DNA of 64,000 bases from Gadus chalcogrammus (Eukaryota; Chordata; Actinopteri; Gadiformes; Gadidae), in assembly GCF_026213295.1 (NCBI RefSeq), contig NC_079425.1, positions 11,735,694 to 11,799,693 of the forward strand. Reading direction: 5' to 3'. This document shows, piece by piece, positions 1 through 14,327 of the stretch. Each line of letters opens with the position of its first letter. Position 1 is the stretch's first letter. A program made the translations under genes and the position numbers. The notes below the pieces were generated by a model that searched no databases, had not been told where the DNA came from, and was given only the letters and a program-made list of their open reading frames with translations.

Positions 1-310
1 TCCAACAATTGTTTCTCATTTAAGAAATATCTATCAGAAATAATTTGTTTTATCCAATCAAAAAGATTACAATTTAATCAAACAATTGTTTCTCATTTAA
101 ACATAACATATTATTGTATACATCATCATCATCATTTTTTCCCGCTCGGCTCTCGCCGCTTCATGGCCTTGGGGCGCTTCTGTCTGGATTCGACAACACA
201 TCGCGACACCAGTCAGGGTTAGGTGCTTTGTCAAAGACACCTCGATACTCTGCTTGGTGAAGCCGGGGATCGAACCAACAACCTTCAGGTTACCAGCCAA
301 CCCGCTCTCA
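1..310 (-). mobile_element. Truncated SINE-bearing repeat, copy 1
   Basis: This matches 14,558-14,878 and 16,117-16,404 almost base for base and is cut on the left by the window edge. A tRNA-derived SINE body lies on the minus strand at about 119-307. The RNA polymerase III B box (GGTTCGATCCC on the minus strand) is at 266-276, and the 3' tail of ATG repeats appears as CATCAT at 119-135. A minus-strand stretch reading TTTGACAAAGCACCTAACCC resembles the central wording of vertebrate V-SINEs. The tRNA head with the A box, present in the other two copies, is missing because similarity stops near 307. The family assignment is by eye; the SINE nature is fairly secure. Confidence 0.72.
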
Positions 311-1303
311 ATTGCTCTGCAATTGCTCGGTCAAAGTGGTTTACAGATGCTAAAGTTTTTGATCCTGAAATGTAGATCCTGAGTAATTTTAATCATGTTT
401 AATTCATGTTTTATGCACAAAGCAGATTGACATGAAGGGAGTTTTGTTCATTATCTTACCTTTAAAAATTCATTTTGTTGTTATTTATTACATTATTAGC
501 AGTATACGAAACAATTGCTGTTCCTAAAAAAAGCAATTTATCCATATGACAAGAAGGCTAGATCTAGAAGGAATCTAATAAGTATATTTGACACAGGTTA
601 TGAATGTGTGAGTTTACAGTCACAACACTCATGGTGCACACAGGTCTGTCAGGCGCAACCAAGCCATGTTTGGTAGAACACAGCTGATGCCAGTCTGTCT
701 GATTGCAGAAATTCAAATGGCTGAAATTGCTTGTTATTTTGCGAGTTATTATCCTTTGTGTGCGCTTGTAATTTCTGTTCCTTTTTGCGTGAATTTATTT
801 GTGTTTTGTACAAATAATAAAACTGAAACAAAAACTAAAACTAAAACACCTTCTGTCTTAAAAGGGCTTCATCTGAAGGGAACCAGTGGAAGGGGAGTAG
901 TTAAGTTAGTTTCAAACTCAGTTTTATTTTGCTTGCTGCAATAGTCTGTGTTGATACCTTTTGGCAACCTGTCCTGTGATACCTTCCACCACTGCAGTAT
1001 TTAAACACCACATGAAGAGAGCCACCTGCACACTGGACAGCACTGGACAGCAGCTATGGGCTTCTCTGGTGCTTATTTTCGGCGTTCCGTCAGACCCTTA
1101 CTCCATTTCCCCATCTAACCTTGTTCCTGAATTTTACATAACAATTTAGTGGCAGTGGGATTCTGAGGATGTTGACAGAAATAACGCACAAACAATTGAC
1201 TGGTAGACAGGCTGGTAGTCATGTTAGCATGTATTTCCCTGCAGTGTACACAGAGATTAAGTACACAGTAAACAGCTGTTGATGTTGATGTACACACTTG
1301 GCA

Positions 1304-1308
<5 letters not shown>
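311..1308. other. Anonymous sequence without a recognisable gene
   Basis: I see only AT-rich unique-looking sequence here. The longest open frames (60-92 codons on either strand) have no motif, no codon pattern and no splice context that would support a gene. A run of ACTAAA-like units near 828-848 is the only local repeat. Confidence 0.6.

Positions 1309-1391
<83 letters not shown>
1309..1391. repeat. (TC)n microsatellite
   Basis: About 41 uninterrupted TC units, decaying into TTTCTC. It opens a cluster of long dinucleotide arrays that runs to 5,088. Confidence 0.98.
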
Positions 1392-1397
<6 letters not shown>

Positions 1398-1453
1398 TAA
1401 AGTCATAATGCTATATCCATACGAGTACTACAAGTGGGTGTGCATAAATCAAA

Positions 1454-1455
<2 letters not shown>

Positions 1456-1502
<47 letters not shown>

Positions 1503-1528
1503 TGTGTGAGTGTGTGTGTCTGTGTGTG
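1456..1528. repeat. (GT)n microsatellite with imperfect tail
   Basis: A pure GT run of about 22 units, followed by GAGTGTG and GTCTGTG interruptions. Just downstream, at 1,561-1,605, the phrase GGTTTACTGTCTGG occurs twice in tandem as a minor local duplication. Confidence 0.95.
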
Positions 1529-1529
1529 A

Positions 1530-1998
1530 AGAACCCAGCAGTTCATCAGAGTGAGTTACCGTCAGACAGGTTTACTGTCTGGACCGGTTTACTGTCTGGC
1601 CGGTCCCCATGAGGAGAGGCACTGTCAGCTGGGCGATTGGCACACTTTAAAGAGGGCTATGCTGAAAAGCCATTAGTGCGTGCTTCCAAAACTAGCTAAC
1701 AAGCGTGTCAACAAGCGAGGAGCACCAACAGCTTCCCCTAGGGAAAGTCGTTTGATCGGTAACTGACCACCGGGGAGAGTGGAAGGGAGCATCAAAGGGA
1801 TAACCGGATGGTGTGTCTGTGTGGTTGCATGTTCAAGCGACAGACAGGCTACACGCTATGGGAGCACCCAATGCAAGCAGATGCACACACACACTTTAAC
1901 AGCAACAAACAAATAACTCCTTCCGAACTCATTAGAAGCACGTGTACTTTCTCAGAAATCCTTCAAACACGCACTCTTGTACCCACACAAGCACCCAC
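1530..1998. other. Anonymous spacer
   Basis: No gene or element recognised apart from the short duplication GGTTTACTGTCTGG near 1,568-1,600. Confidence 0.5.
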
Positions 1999-2326
<328 letters not shown>

Positions 2327-2691
2327 TTTCACATTCACTGGGATAAATGATTGCATCTGTCAATCAAATCCCTTACTTCTGTATCTGTGTGTGTGGTTTC
2401 AGAGCGTCTTGTCGCTCAGGGATTTGTTCTGTGGGGGGGAAGTGGATGAGCTGACGATGTCGCCATTACTTGCCTTTTCTTCTTTCCCCCATAAACGTTA
2501 ATCCTTCTGTGACCTCTTTCCTCTGCGGTTCCATGTGAATCCCCAAACTACCCAGCAGCCTCTTCTCGAAAACAACGGATCTCCTTTCTTGCTTTCAGCC
2601 TTCTAGATATGATTAGGGATAGAGGATGTTTACCTGTCTAGACTGTGTGTGCGACAATGAAAAACATGCAAAATACCAGAGAGAGTGGTAT

Positions 2692-2826
<135 letters not shown>

Positions 2827-3078
2827 ATAGCGTGCGTGTTTTAGGATGTCCGTGGGGATGGTGTCTGTATCCCTTGTCCTCCTCATCGACCTCAGGGCTG
2901 GCTCCCAGCATACTGTCGGCAGCTACAAGTAACGGTGGCTCGGTGACAGGAAGTCCTAGATGTCACCGTTTTGACTTTGTGTTTGGCGCTGGTGACCATT
3001 GTTGTGCGTTCTCCTCTGTACTGAGGAAACCACAAACAGCCTCTAGGTCTCTCTCCACCTTTCACTTTGTCTCTCCAG

Positions 3079-3251
3079 CGCCAGCCTCTGTGCTTAGAGA
3101 AGCGTTGTCCACCAGGTCAGCAGTGAGATCGCCTTGCACCTCATCCCCTTTAGAAGGAGGCTTCCATTATCTGCACTCCGTGCAGTGTTAGCATACAGAC
3201 ACACACTCAAACACATAAATACATACATACATGCATGCATACACATGCACA

Positions 3252-3345
<94 letters not shown>

Positions 3346-3388
3346 AATCGATATAAGCTAAAACACATACATGTTTGACGTGCAGATG
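3079..3388. repeat. Duplicated microsatellite locus, copy A with long (AC)n
   Basis: The flanks 3,079-3,252 and 3,343-3,388 are nearly identical to 9,133-9,305 and 9,328-9,375. Between them copy A carries about 45 perfect AC units (3,253-3,342), whereas copy B carries about ten. The shared unit includes CGCCAGC, an AGAGAAGCGTTGTCC phrase, ACATACATACATGCATGC and TGACGTGCAG. The origin of the unit is unknown; there is no convincing coding potential. Confidence 0.9.
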
Positions 3389-3409
3389 TATGAATGCCTC
3401 ACCCTCTCG

Positions 3410-3575
<166 letters not shown>

Positions 3576-3599
3576 TTCGCTTACACTCATGAACCCACA

Positions 3600-4459
<860 letters not shown>

Positions 4460-4902
4460 TTGTGCGTGAGGGGTGGTTACTTTGGGTGTCTGTGGACAAG
4501 TGTATTTGTGTGGGTGGGGGGGTCTTTGCTTGTGGCAGAGTATTGCATCTTAGCAACAGAATGAGACGACAGACTGATCACTGCCACTGGAACCATCACA
4601 GTTGATGAGACTGCAGCTGTTGGCATATGGAAGGACTTTTGTTATTTTTTTGTTTTTCTCGTTAATATGTGTGCAGAATGAGAGAGTGAGGTAGAGAGGG
4701 ATATGGAGGAGGTTCGGAGCATGTCATTGTTTACTTGCTAGTGGCTCTCAGTGTTAAATGACCTGGCCATCCATATTTTCAGCACACTGCATAAAAGGGT
4801 CTGACAAAACAATGGGCTGTGATGTTAGCTGTAGGCTAATGATGCTTCTATTGAAATTTCACTAATTGAGCAGGTTCACATAAACACAAAACCACCATTT
4901 GG

Positions 4903-5088
<186 letters not shown>

Positions 5089-5089
5089 A

Positions 5090-5815
5090 ATTTTCCGGGT
5101 AAAAAGAGCATTGGCCATCAACTATCTTATGTAATTATGGTTTGCTTGGGTCTGCTAGTGTTCACAGATGAGGGATGTTTCCCATCTGTAACGATGGGAA
5201 TGAGCTGTCTCTGCTTAGAAAGGCCTGATCATTTACTATGACACTGACGACAACATTAGCCATCTGGAGAATGCGTCCAACATGTTCATCCCAAGGCAAA
5301 GCTGTGCACAAGAAAACTAGACAGCGTTGGCTCCTAACCGCCATTTACTGATTTATCTTCAATGTTTATTTACAAAACAACTTCAAAGATAATTATAACA
5401 GTAAGTAAACATTATGAAGATTTGCTGTGAAAGAAAGTTCCATGATAATTAGCGTTGGATTTAAATAACTGAAATGGAAGCAATTGCAGCATTACCATAA
5501 ATGTCAGCAGTCATTTGAGTCACTTTAGCATTGCGGAAGGCATTTCTATCTCTTTATTTAATCATGCCATGGTCATTATTTCATTGACCTGACAGAGAGA
5601 AGCAAATGTCACACATGCCTCCAGTGGTGATGATTGTTTCCACAATGCTGCACAAAAATATGCAACCGACAATTAGTTGTGTGGCATTACGCAGCATCCA
5701 AATCTGATAAAATGCATTGCATAAATATGTTAATAAAAATGAAAAACACCCGTTGTGTTTTCCCCATAGTAGAAGACACACTGATTATGACCCTCTAGTC
5801 TAGGGGATGGAAAGG
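5090..5815. other. Anonymous AT-rich sequence
   Basis: No gene, RNA or repeat recognised. Confidence 0.5.
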
Positions 5816-6040
5816 AAAACATAAAGCGGACTCAAATAGTAGAGACACTAGTTTTCCAATTAAACAAAGGATTTATTGGAATAACACAAATAGAAGCATA
5901 AAGTAGGTCAAGGAAGCTATAAGAAACCAGGGAGAGCCTGGTCCAAGATAATAAACATAACAGAACTTACCTTCAAACAGCGTCTTTCTTATAGATTAAC
6001 AAAAAAACAATAAGCAAGCCTAGCTCCCTAGCTCAACAAT

Positions 6041-6150
6041 AAACAAGAGAAAATGGGGTACCCAATGAAGGGCGCTCACCCCTACCAGCTTCCTACACGA
6101 ACAGAAAAAAAGGCCAAATATGGCAATAGTTAGACAAGGCTGAATGAAAC
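6041..6150. repeat. Dispersed ~105-bp repeat, copy A
   Basis: Shares AACAAGAGAAAATGGGG, ACCAGCTTCC, AAATATGGCAA and AGTTAGACAAGG, in the same order and orientation, with 7,120-7,212. The surrounding 5,820-6,230 has an LTR-like flavour (TTTATTGG, a possible reversed polyadenylation context), but no second LTR or coding region is seen. It is probably a retroelement fragment of unknown family. Confidence 0.65.
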
Positions 6151-6345
6151 AAAATAAGTGACCAATGGCCACATTGGCAACCAACCACAGAGAGATAAGC
6201 AAAGCTAAGCTAATATGCAGTCGCATAAGATCGCATGGGGGAGCGCACAGGTTGAACCAACAAGGTTTTTGGGCAGGCAGCTTGGCTCTCGTTGGTTAAC
6301 ATCCTCAAATGGAAACATAAATCCACAAATACCTACATATACCCC

Positions 6346-6660
6346 AGAGAAAGGACCAAGTTCCTTTAGGTCGGGTTGGAGTCCCAGAGAAAGGACCAAA
6401 TTCCTTTAGGTTGGGTTGGAGTCCCAGAGAAAGGACCAAATTCCTTTAGGTTGGGTTGGAGTCCCAGAGAAAGGACCAAATTCCTTTAGGTTGGGTTGGA
6501 GTCCCAGAGGAAGGACCAAGTTCCTTTAGGTTGGGTTGGAGTCCTTACGTGGGTAACTTTGAAGGATTTGAGACCCGAGTTCTGTCTGGGTTAGAGTCCT
6601 AGAATCCGGGTTGGAGTCCCAGAGAAAGGACCAAGTTCCTTTAGGTCGGGTTGGAGTCCC
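6346..6660. repeat. 40-bp minisatellite
   Basis: Five tandem units start at 6,346, 6,386, 6,426, 6,466 and 6,506, each reading AGAGAAAGGACCAA, then TTCCTTTAGG, then GGGTTGGAGTCCC. After a diverged 75-bp segment, a further full unit lies at 6,621-6,660. The second to fourth units are nearly identical, and the first and last share TCGGG instead of TTGGG, which suggests expansion of the middle. Confidence 0.95.
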
Positions 6661-6804
6661 GACGTGGGTACCAGAGAGACTGTTGATCTGATCTTAAATA
6701 CATTGCACATTCTAAAATGCAGATATATTTTACTCATTTTTTGCATAATGTTTTCTTTAACTTATCTATTATCTCTATTATTTTATTTTATTGTATGACA
6801 ATGT

Positions 6805-6868
6805 TTATATGTGGTGCACTTGTGTATGCAAAGTGCTTTATAAATAAAGTTGCCTTGCCATGCCTACC
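6805..6868 (+). mobile_element. L2-like LINE 3' tail
   Basis: The phrase AAGTGCTTTATAAATAAAGT followed by TGCCTTGCC is typical of the 3' ends of fish L2-type LINEs and the SINEs that borrow them. No reverse transcriptase is attached, so this is a short 5'-truncated insertion in plus orientation. Confidence 0.65.
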
Positions 6869-7115
6869 TATCGTTGTGCCTGTTTCTCTGATAAGCCTAG
6901 CTATGAAATAGCCAAGAAGTTGTGTGAAACAGACTATGTTGTTTGTACTCCTGATCATGTCTATAACATCAACATGCTGAGGTGCTTCAGGGTACCATCT
7001 CTGTACCGTTGATGGTACAGATGAGGACGGCATGGAGTTGTACAACAAAGTTAAACAGTGTGCTAGATTACCAAACTCTGAAACGTAGCTGCCCAGTTTT
7101 TTGTGCCATTTGCCA

Positions 7116-7215
7116 GAACAGCAACAAGAGAAAATGGGGCACCAAATTATAGATTATTCACCCCAACCAGCTTCCAACGACCAAAGCAAATATGGCAACA
7201 GTTAGACAAGGACAC
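7116..7215. repeat. Dispersed ~105-bp repeat, copy B
   Basis: Diverged second copy of the unit at 6,041-6,150, in the same orientation. Confidence 0.65.
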
Positions 7216-7732
7216 CCTCTCTAGACTCGCACATATTTGCAGGTACATACAAATATGTTAAGATACATATGAAGAGACAAAATTATAAAAAAGTATTCTA
7301 AGGAATTCTTAAATTCCTGTTGCATGTGAAATGCAACAAATAACATAGGTGTGGAGGGATGAGCCTCACCTGGAGTGTCATTGGACTCTCACACACTCAG
7401 GGAGAGATCTCCTGCATGGCAACACGGAGCACCAGCGCTTTGTATCATTATATGCAAACCTGTTTGGAGTGTGGCAGCCACCTAGGAGGAGCAATGGACC
7501 GTGTTACAATAAGAATACATATGTGCATGCATATGTACTTTACATGCTTAAACATCACATGCACCTTATGTGCATCAGCAAAGTCCGTCTGTATGTCTTA
7601 CAGACATGTAGCCATAGAAAAAAAGAGGGTCAGAGACGAGAGTCAGATGAGGGCAAAAATTAGTCTGGTTGCCTTGGAAATAGAAGACAGAGCTTATTTT
7701 GATTGGAACCCTTTGATGTGTTTGAAAGGAAA

Positions 7733-7872
7733 TGATGATTTGAAGGAAATTGTATTTGTGTGTGTCTGTGTATGTGTGTGTGCGCACACACACACACACT
7801 CACACACGTGCATGCAAGGGAGGTGATAATTTGAAACGAATTGTATTTGTGTGTGTGTGTGTATATTTGTGT
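7733..7872. repeat. Local tandem duplication with short GT/AC runs
   Basis: GATGATTTGAAGGAAATTGTATTTG followed by GT repeats (from 7,733) recurs as GATAATTTGAAACGAATTG followed by GT repeats (from 7,825). The GT run directly abuts an AC run at about 7,781-7,806, giving a small hairpin-forming junction. The 7,220-7,730 stretch before it holds no recognisable gene. Confidence 0.6.
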
Positions 7873-8351
7873 GCCACCATCTAGACTTGTCCTGTCAGAA
7901 AGACCCTTCAAAGACAGTGAACAACAGAAAGACAAATCAATTGGAGACTTAGTAATTGAGTGTATGATTGAGTGAGTGAATGAGCGATAGTGAGTAGATG
8001 TGATTAATGCACTGTTAAGTTACAGAAATAATGAAAAATGTAAAAAAATAATTAAAAGATGTACTCCTTTCTATTGCTAATAGTAATAATAATGATACAT
8101 TTGATTTTGATGGTGGCTTTCATTAAGACCAAAGGCAAAGAATATGTGGAAGACATAAAACAATAATTCAAATTCAACAAAACAATTTTCATAGCTCTTG
8201 ACTAAGGGATCTAGTTTTAGCCTATGTGCTAAAAGTTAATAGTTAAAGTCAATGGTATACCATAAGTCAGAGTTTAAAATGAAAGTAGCAGTATTCCACT
8301 GAGAGATAGTTACTCATAGAGAGAGGAGCAAGTGGAATGATGTATAGGCCT

Positions 8352-8437
8352 GATATTATCTGATATTAACTTCAAAAGGTACAAGTCCGATAATATCTGA
8401 TATTAGCTCTTAGGTAGTCTGATATTATCTGATATTT
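8352..8437. repeat. GATATTATC-type repeated motif
   Basis: The phrase GAT-A-TTATC-TGATATT occurs three times, starting at 8,352, 8,389 (as GATAATATC) and 8,421. Such units occur inside decayed fish DNA transposons, but the element cannot be delimited here. Confidence 0.5.
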
Positions 8438-8439
8438 GC

Positions 8440-9130
8440 TGTTGTTTTTTGGTCCTCACCCTATTGGTATTACCCAAGGCTGGACTGGGACCAAAAGGTA
8501 CTGTAGGCCCTGCCATTTGGGCCCATAATCGTTATAAAATATAATTTGTATCTGCATGCTCACCCTGATGTGCGGTGTGTGTGCTGGCCCCAGAAGGGCC
8601 CTGTAACGCCCTGCTGTATTACACTGTATGGAAATAAAAATAAACTACTAGTATCAATCTTTTAGAAAACATACACAACAGCCGGCATTTATCTATTGGG
8701 TTATCACCCTATTCACATAAAATGTCAATCGTGTAACCAAAGCATGTCTTTTTTTCGGCCCGCAATTACTCAAATTCTCTTGAATTTTTGTAGACACGCT
8801 GTTTAATAAAAGTTTAATTTAAGACCAATATTTTAAGGAGGCGCCTTCGAACGTTTTCCCCACCAGTGTGGGCAGGAACAACTGGCCTTCTGTAAGGCTA
8901 TAACTTAGAGCTAACTCTGGTAGTTGCCATCATACAGAAATGTACAGTAATACATCGATGCAGTTCCATCAAAAAACGGGATGCGAATCCCGTTGCATGA
9001 AGTAGTATGATAAGGTAATGATTTGTAGACTGTGGTTTTTCTTCCTTTGACAAGTGGACGCAAAGACCTCATGCCGTCTTGGTCCTCTGGGGACAAGTGA
9101 TTTAGCCTGGAAACCTAGAAACCTACATCC
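8440..9130. other. Anonymous sequence with possible transposon debris
   Basis: The phrase GGCTGGACTGGGACC with later GGGCCC-rich words (8,478-8,605) resembles the start of hAT-type elements in fish, but no terminal pair is seen. No gene is recognised. Confidence 0.35.
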
Positions 9131-9132
9131 AC

Positions 9133-9375
9133 CGCCAGCATCTGTGTTTAGAGAAGCGTTGTCCATCAAGTCAGCAGGGAGATCGCCTTGCACCTCATCC
9201 CCTTTAGAAAGAGGCTTCCATTATCTGCACTCCGTGCAGTGTTAGCATACAGACACACACTCAAACACATAAATACATACATACATGCATGCATACACAT
9301 GCCGACAAACACACACACACACACACACGAGAATTTGTGTGTGCTAAAACACATACATGTATGACGTGCAGATGT
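9133..9375. repeat. Duplicated microsatellite locus, copy B with short (AC)n
   Basis: Second copy of the 3,079-3,388 unit, in direct orientation and about 6 kb away, with only about ten AC units at 9,308-9,328. The non-repeat flanks differ from copy A at only a handful of bases. Confidence 0.9.
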
Positions 9376-9844
9376 AGTAATGGTCATATGAAAGAAGCTG
9401 AACACACAGGCAAATCTTAAAGCTATGGTTTTGTTTTTAAAAAAGGGCACCTTAAGTAACTTCCCTACATGCCTTGCTATGCATATTTCATAAGAGCCAG
9501 CATTAAGAGCCAAAGGAATAAGGAATGCCTGGCTAGGCAGCTGGGTTAACTCTGCGCCCTACTTCCTTTCTAGTTCAGTCTTTCTGCCTTGTTGTTCGTA
9601 GTCAAAATATTACTAAGTAGAAAAGGAAGTTTGGGACCATGGGAATAAGCGAGAGGGCAAGGGTTCTAAAATAGGGATAGATCAGCCAGGATGTGATGGA
9701 TAATAAAGATAGTGCAAAAGGCCATAGTATTACTCAATGGAGAGGGTCAAAACTTGGTCAACTGGTTCTATTTCAACTACATACATCATTCTATATAATT
9801 TCATTGTATCGATTTTTAAGTTTATATATTTGGTTAAATCACTG

Positions 9845-9990
9845 ATCTACAAGTTTAACATACGGTCACATGCTTTTATCCGCCGATGACACCCAGATGA
9901 TAAGGGTATATAATGAGCCACTCCTAGGCCAGCCCTTCAAAATACATCTTGGGGTGCCGCCGGAGAATAAATGCACTCCATAAACGCAGC
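9845..9990 (+). pseudogene. Possible LINE reverse transcriptase fragment
   Basis: One forward frame from about 9,853 reads YGHMLLSADDTQMIRVYNEP, which fits the [YF]ADDTQ active-site neighbourhood of L2/CR1-type LINE reverse transcriptases with the aromatic residue replaced by serine. The frame closes after some 40 residues. The match is short and could be chance, so the call is tentative. Confidence 0.35.
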
Positions 9991-10793
9991 CAACAACACT
10001 CAAACGACCAGTTACCTCAGAGTCACACACAGATATTGACGCAATGGATCGGGTGGGGGATCTGTGGGAGTATTAGTCGTGTCTCTTTGAAAGCCGACTA
10101 ATAGGCACATCCTACCACCAGGTGCACCTAATCACCAATCAGCATCAGTTCATTAGCATACATTGAGCTGAGTGCTCCCACTGAGTGCTCCATCTGCACA
10201 TGTCTCCCTGCATCCCAACAGGGGCGTGGGGCGGTGTACTGTACCATCGCTGCTGAGGTCAAGGCACAGTGCACACATTCAATTGTGTACATAAATGCAC
10301 AATTAGCAATAGAGATCTGACTGAATTAGGGACCATGTCCATCTACTTGCCTTTGTGTGTTTTCATCTCACAGACAATCTCTGTGTCTCTCTCTCTCTGT
10401 CTCCCTCTCTCTCTGCATCTGACTTTGCTCCCTCCGGCGCTGCGTGTGTTGCCATACAAAGTAAACAGAGAGGGTGGAAGAGGCCAGTGTGCTGTCAGCT
10501 CTGTCCCACTGAGCAATGACCTGCTGCTGGGCCTGATAACCAGTGGGACACTGTAAGCTCCGACACACTGGAGTGAAACCAATGAAAAGTAAACACACAT
10601 CCATCACTGTGTGTGGCTGATATTAGCAGCTGGAGAGCTTCTCCAGGGTCGGGTGGACAACGTATGTCTGTGCTTTTCTATGAGTAGGCCTGTGCTTGTG
10701 CACGTGCACACACACACACTCCTGTTTTTGATTGTGTGTGTTTGTGTGTCCATGTAGTTGTGCTTTCAATACTTTGTGTTTAGTTTACTATTG

Positions 10794-10795
<2 letters not shown>
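9991..10795. other. Anonymous sequence
   Basis: No gene recognised. A short TC-rich tract lies at about 10,384-10,416. A 95-codon frame at 10,269-10,556 has no motif and an overlapping frame on the other strand. Confidence 0.45.
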
Positions 10796-10849
<54 letters not shown>

Positions 10850-10860
10850 TGTGCGCGCGC
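10796..10860. repeat. (TG)n microsatellite ending in (GC)n
   Basis: About 26 TG units followed by GTGCGCGCGCGGGGG, a run able to adopt Z-DNA. Confidence 0.92.
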
Positions 10861-11994
<1,134 letters not shown>

Positions 11995-12735
11995 ATAGAC
12001 TCGAGGCCAGGCTCCCTGGGGCTTGCAGATGGTAAGTGAGGCATGCCAGAACCATACACACTCACACACACATACACTTACTACACTAGCACTCATGTGC
12101 ACATTTTCACCTACACACAGCATGCCTACTAAATACAATGCCCCTTGGATGCCATGGCTTGTCGGGGATAAAGCAGTGTGTATAAAAAAAAGTGTGTGGC
12201 AACTAATATGACACGCTATTCTAACGATCCTTGATCAAAAACATATTTCCAGTAAATTCCACGCAGTCCACTTTGAGCTAAGCAATGCTCGTGAGTTAAG
12301 CTATGCATGTCTTTTACCCACCTACCAAACACACACATCTTGTTAGTGCTTAAAGTATAAGTGCATCCCCTATCTAGCTCAAATTTGAAGACCATGAAAC
12401 TAGGAAATAGTTTTTGTTAGTACTGTATGTTGTTGTTGTAGTTGGTAAGAGCGATGTTGTAGGGGGGTATGGGAAATGTACTCAGTGCAGATGCTTAACC
12501 CTCTCGGAAGCAGCCATCAACATTAACCGCTCCCCAGATGGAGCTCCACAAAGCCACATAAAGCCATACAAAGCCACACACACGTGATGTTGGTATACCC
12601 TCTTGCCAACAATGTAACGAAGAAAGGAGAATGGAGCACAGAATTTTTTCACAAAGTAGTTGGCGGAGACTGGCCACAGTATAGGATTGTTTTCTGAATA
12701 ACAATACTTCAGGATACTTCAGGGCGTATTCAAAC
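11995..12735. other. Anonymous sequence
   Basis: No gene recognised; a minor CA-rich patch lies at 12,057-12,078. Confidence 0.45.
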
Positions 12736-12739
12736 AAAA

Positions 12740-13520
12740 AAAAATCACTAGTGCAGACCTTTTGGGCTGGTGTGAATACAAACCATTGAACTCTGATGTG
12801 GACCAGTCGGACCGAGACCCAGCTGGAGAGGTCCTCTCGGTTCGTTCTATACGAACCCTGGTGCGGTTCACTTGGGATGTGAAAGCGACCGCGCCTCGGT
12901 CCGATCCAGTTCTATAAATCCTACGCCTCTTTGGACGTAACAGGCAGCCGCTCAGCCACGCACATCATGGATTAGCAAGCACATTTTCGGACCGTCAGAT
13001 GAAAATGAGTCGTAGCTCAACATGGAGCAAAGAGGAGACGGAATGACTGTCTATTGGATATTTGGGTCCGATATCTAATAGACATTCCGTCTCCTCTTTG
13101 CTCCATGTTGAGCCAAGACTCATTTTCACCTGACGGTCCGACAAAATAACATAAAAAGTATGCTGGAAAACATGCATAAAAATGCCGATGCATTTAACAC
13201 ATTCTACATCTGGTTGAGGGAGAAGGAGTTTGACCGGTCCGCAGATCAATGTATATCACGCTGGATATCCATGATTGTTTACTTTCACTGCCGCTTTTCC
13301 CCACTTCTTTTTTTTTAACGCTTTACCCCGCCTAAGACCTTTTTGTCCAATGATTGAATGATCTTTGCACGCATGTGGGTTTGTTGTCAAATTGTGGGAC
13401 TGTTGCGAAAATTGCAATGTGAAAAGGAACCGCACCAGACCAAAAAAAAACATTGTAATTTGGTCCAGACCAAAGAGAGCGAACAAAAGGACTTTCCTGG
13501 TGCGATTATGCCCAAGTTGC
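12740..13520. mobile_element. Decayed PIF/Harbinger-like element with Myb/SANT start
   Basis: Both ends carry GGTGCGGTTC followed by a TTCAC or TGTGAAA word in inverted orientation (about 12,859-12,892 and 13,402-13,438), as in non-autonomous elements with imperfect terminal repeats. Inside, frames on both strands begin with a peptide reading STWSKEETE, the start of a Myb/SANT-like domain of the kind encoded by the second gene of Harbinger transposons. No DDE transposase is visible. The boundaries are approximate because a clear TAA or TTA target duplication was not found. Confidence 0.5.
12988..13140. repeat. Foldback of the Myb/SANT-like start
   Basis: The arm 12,988-13,061 pairs with 13,071-13,140 around a 9-bp loop with few mismatches. 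The STWSKEETE start therefore reads in both directions, which is not expected in an intact Myb-like gene. Confidence 0.85.
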
Positions 13521-14320
13521 AGCAATTACCAGGTCCAAGAAAACAGAGGTCATACTTCCATGTTTACAAAAAATGACACTGAGGAAATGTAGACAACAAA
13601 CCCTGCGCACCTACTCTGACAGTGTGGGTCTACTCAGAGGCATAACACCTCCGACAATGGAAGCCACATCCACACCACCAAAATTAAAAAGAGGAGACTC
13701 TCCATTTCAAAACCTGTCTTATAAGTGGGGGGCGGGCTCCCCTTACTCAAAGGATTTTTTCTATAATTTAGGCTAGTTAAGCAATGCAGTTGGGGTTCTC
13801 CCCAATAAATGTAGGCATAGTGATGCTGCGCCACCATGCTGCCACCAGCGCCACGAAATTTTTGCATAGGTCACGGACATTAAGTTGATGCTCTTACATA
13901 ATATTACACTTTCACTTGATATTTAGAATTTATGTTCTTCATTATTGGGGCTCCTATTTTCATCACAATAAAATATTTTGGGCCCATGTTTTCCCATATG
14001 TAATAATGACACAGATTCATTTATTGTGGTGATGAATTTTGGAAAGGGTCGATCTCAACCATTAACTTACTACAAACAAGACTTGACACATAAGAGAAGA
14101 TGATCTAGCTGGTGTGCTGGAAAGAGGAGAATGGAAAGAGGAGAATGCCCTAGCTCCCGACGTGAGTTAGGGCATTTATGTGTGAGGCACCTCCTACGGC
14201 CTTTGGTGCTAAACTAAAGGCCACAATGCAAGCCAAGGCTTTGAGAGATTTGAACCTACAGCCACAAGCATAGAGAGTTGGATTGTTTACACCTTCACAG
14301 ATGTGAGTCCCAGCAGAACA
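13521..14320. other. Anonymous sequence
   Basis: No gene recognised. A small hairpin (TGCCCTAGCTC paired with GAGTTAGGGCA) lies at 14,146-14,174. Confidence 0.45.
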
Positions 14321-14327
14321 GATGATA

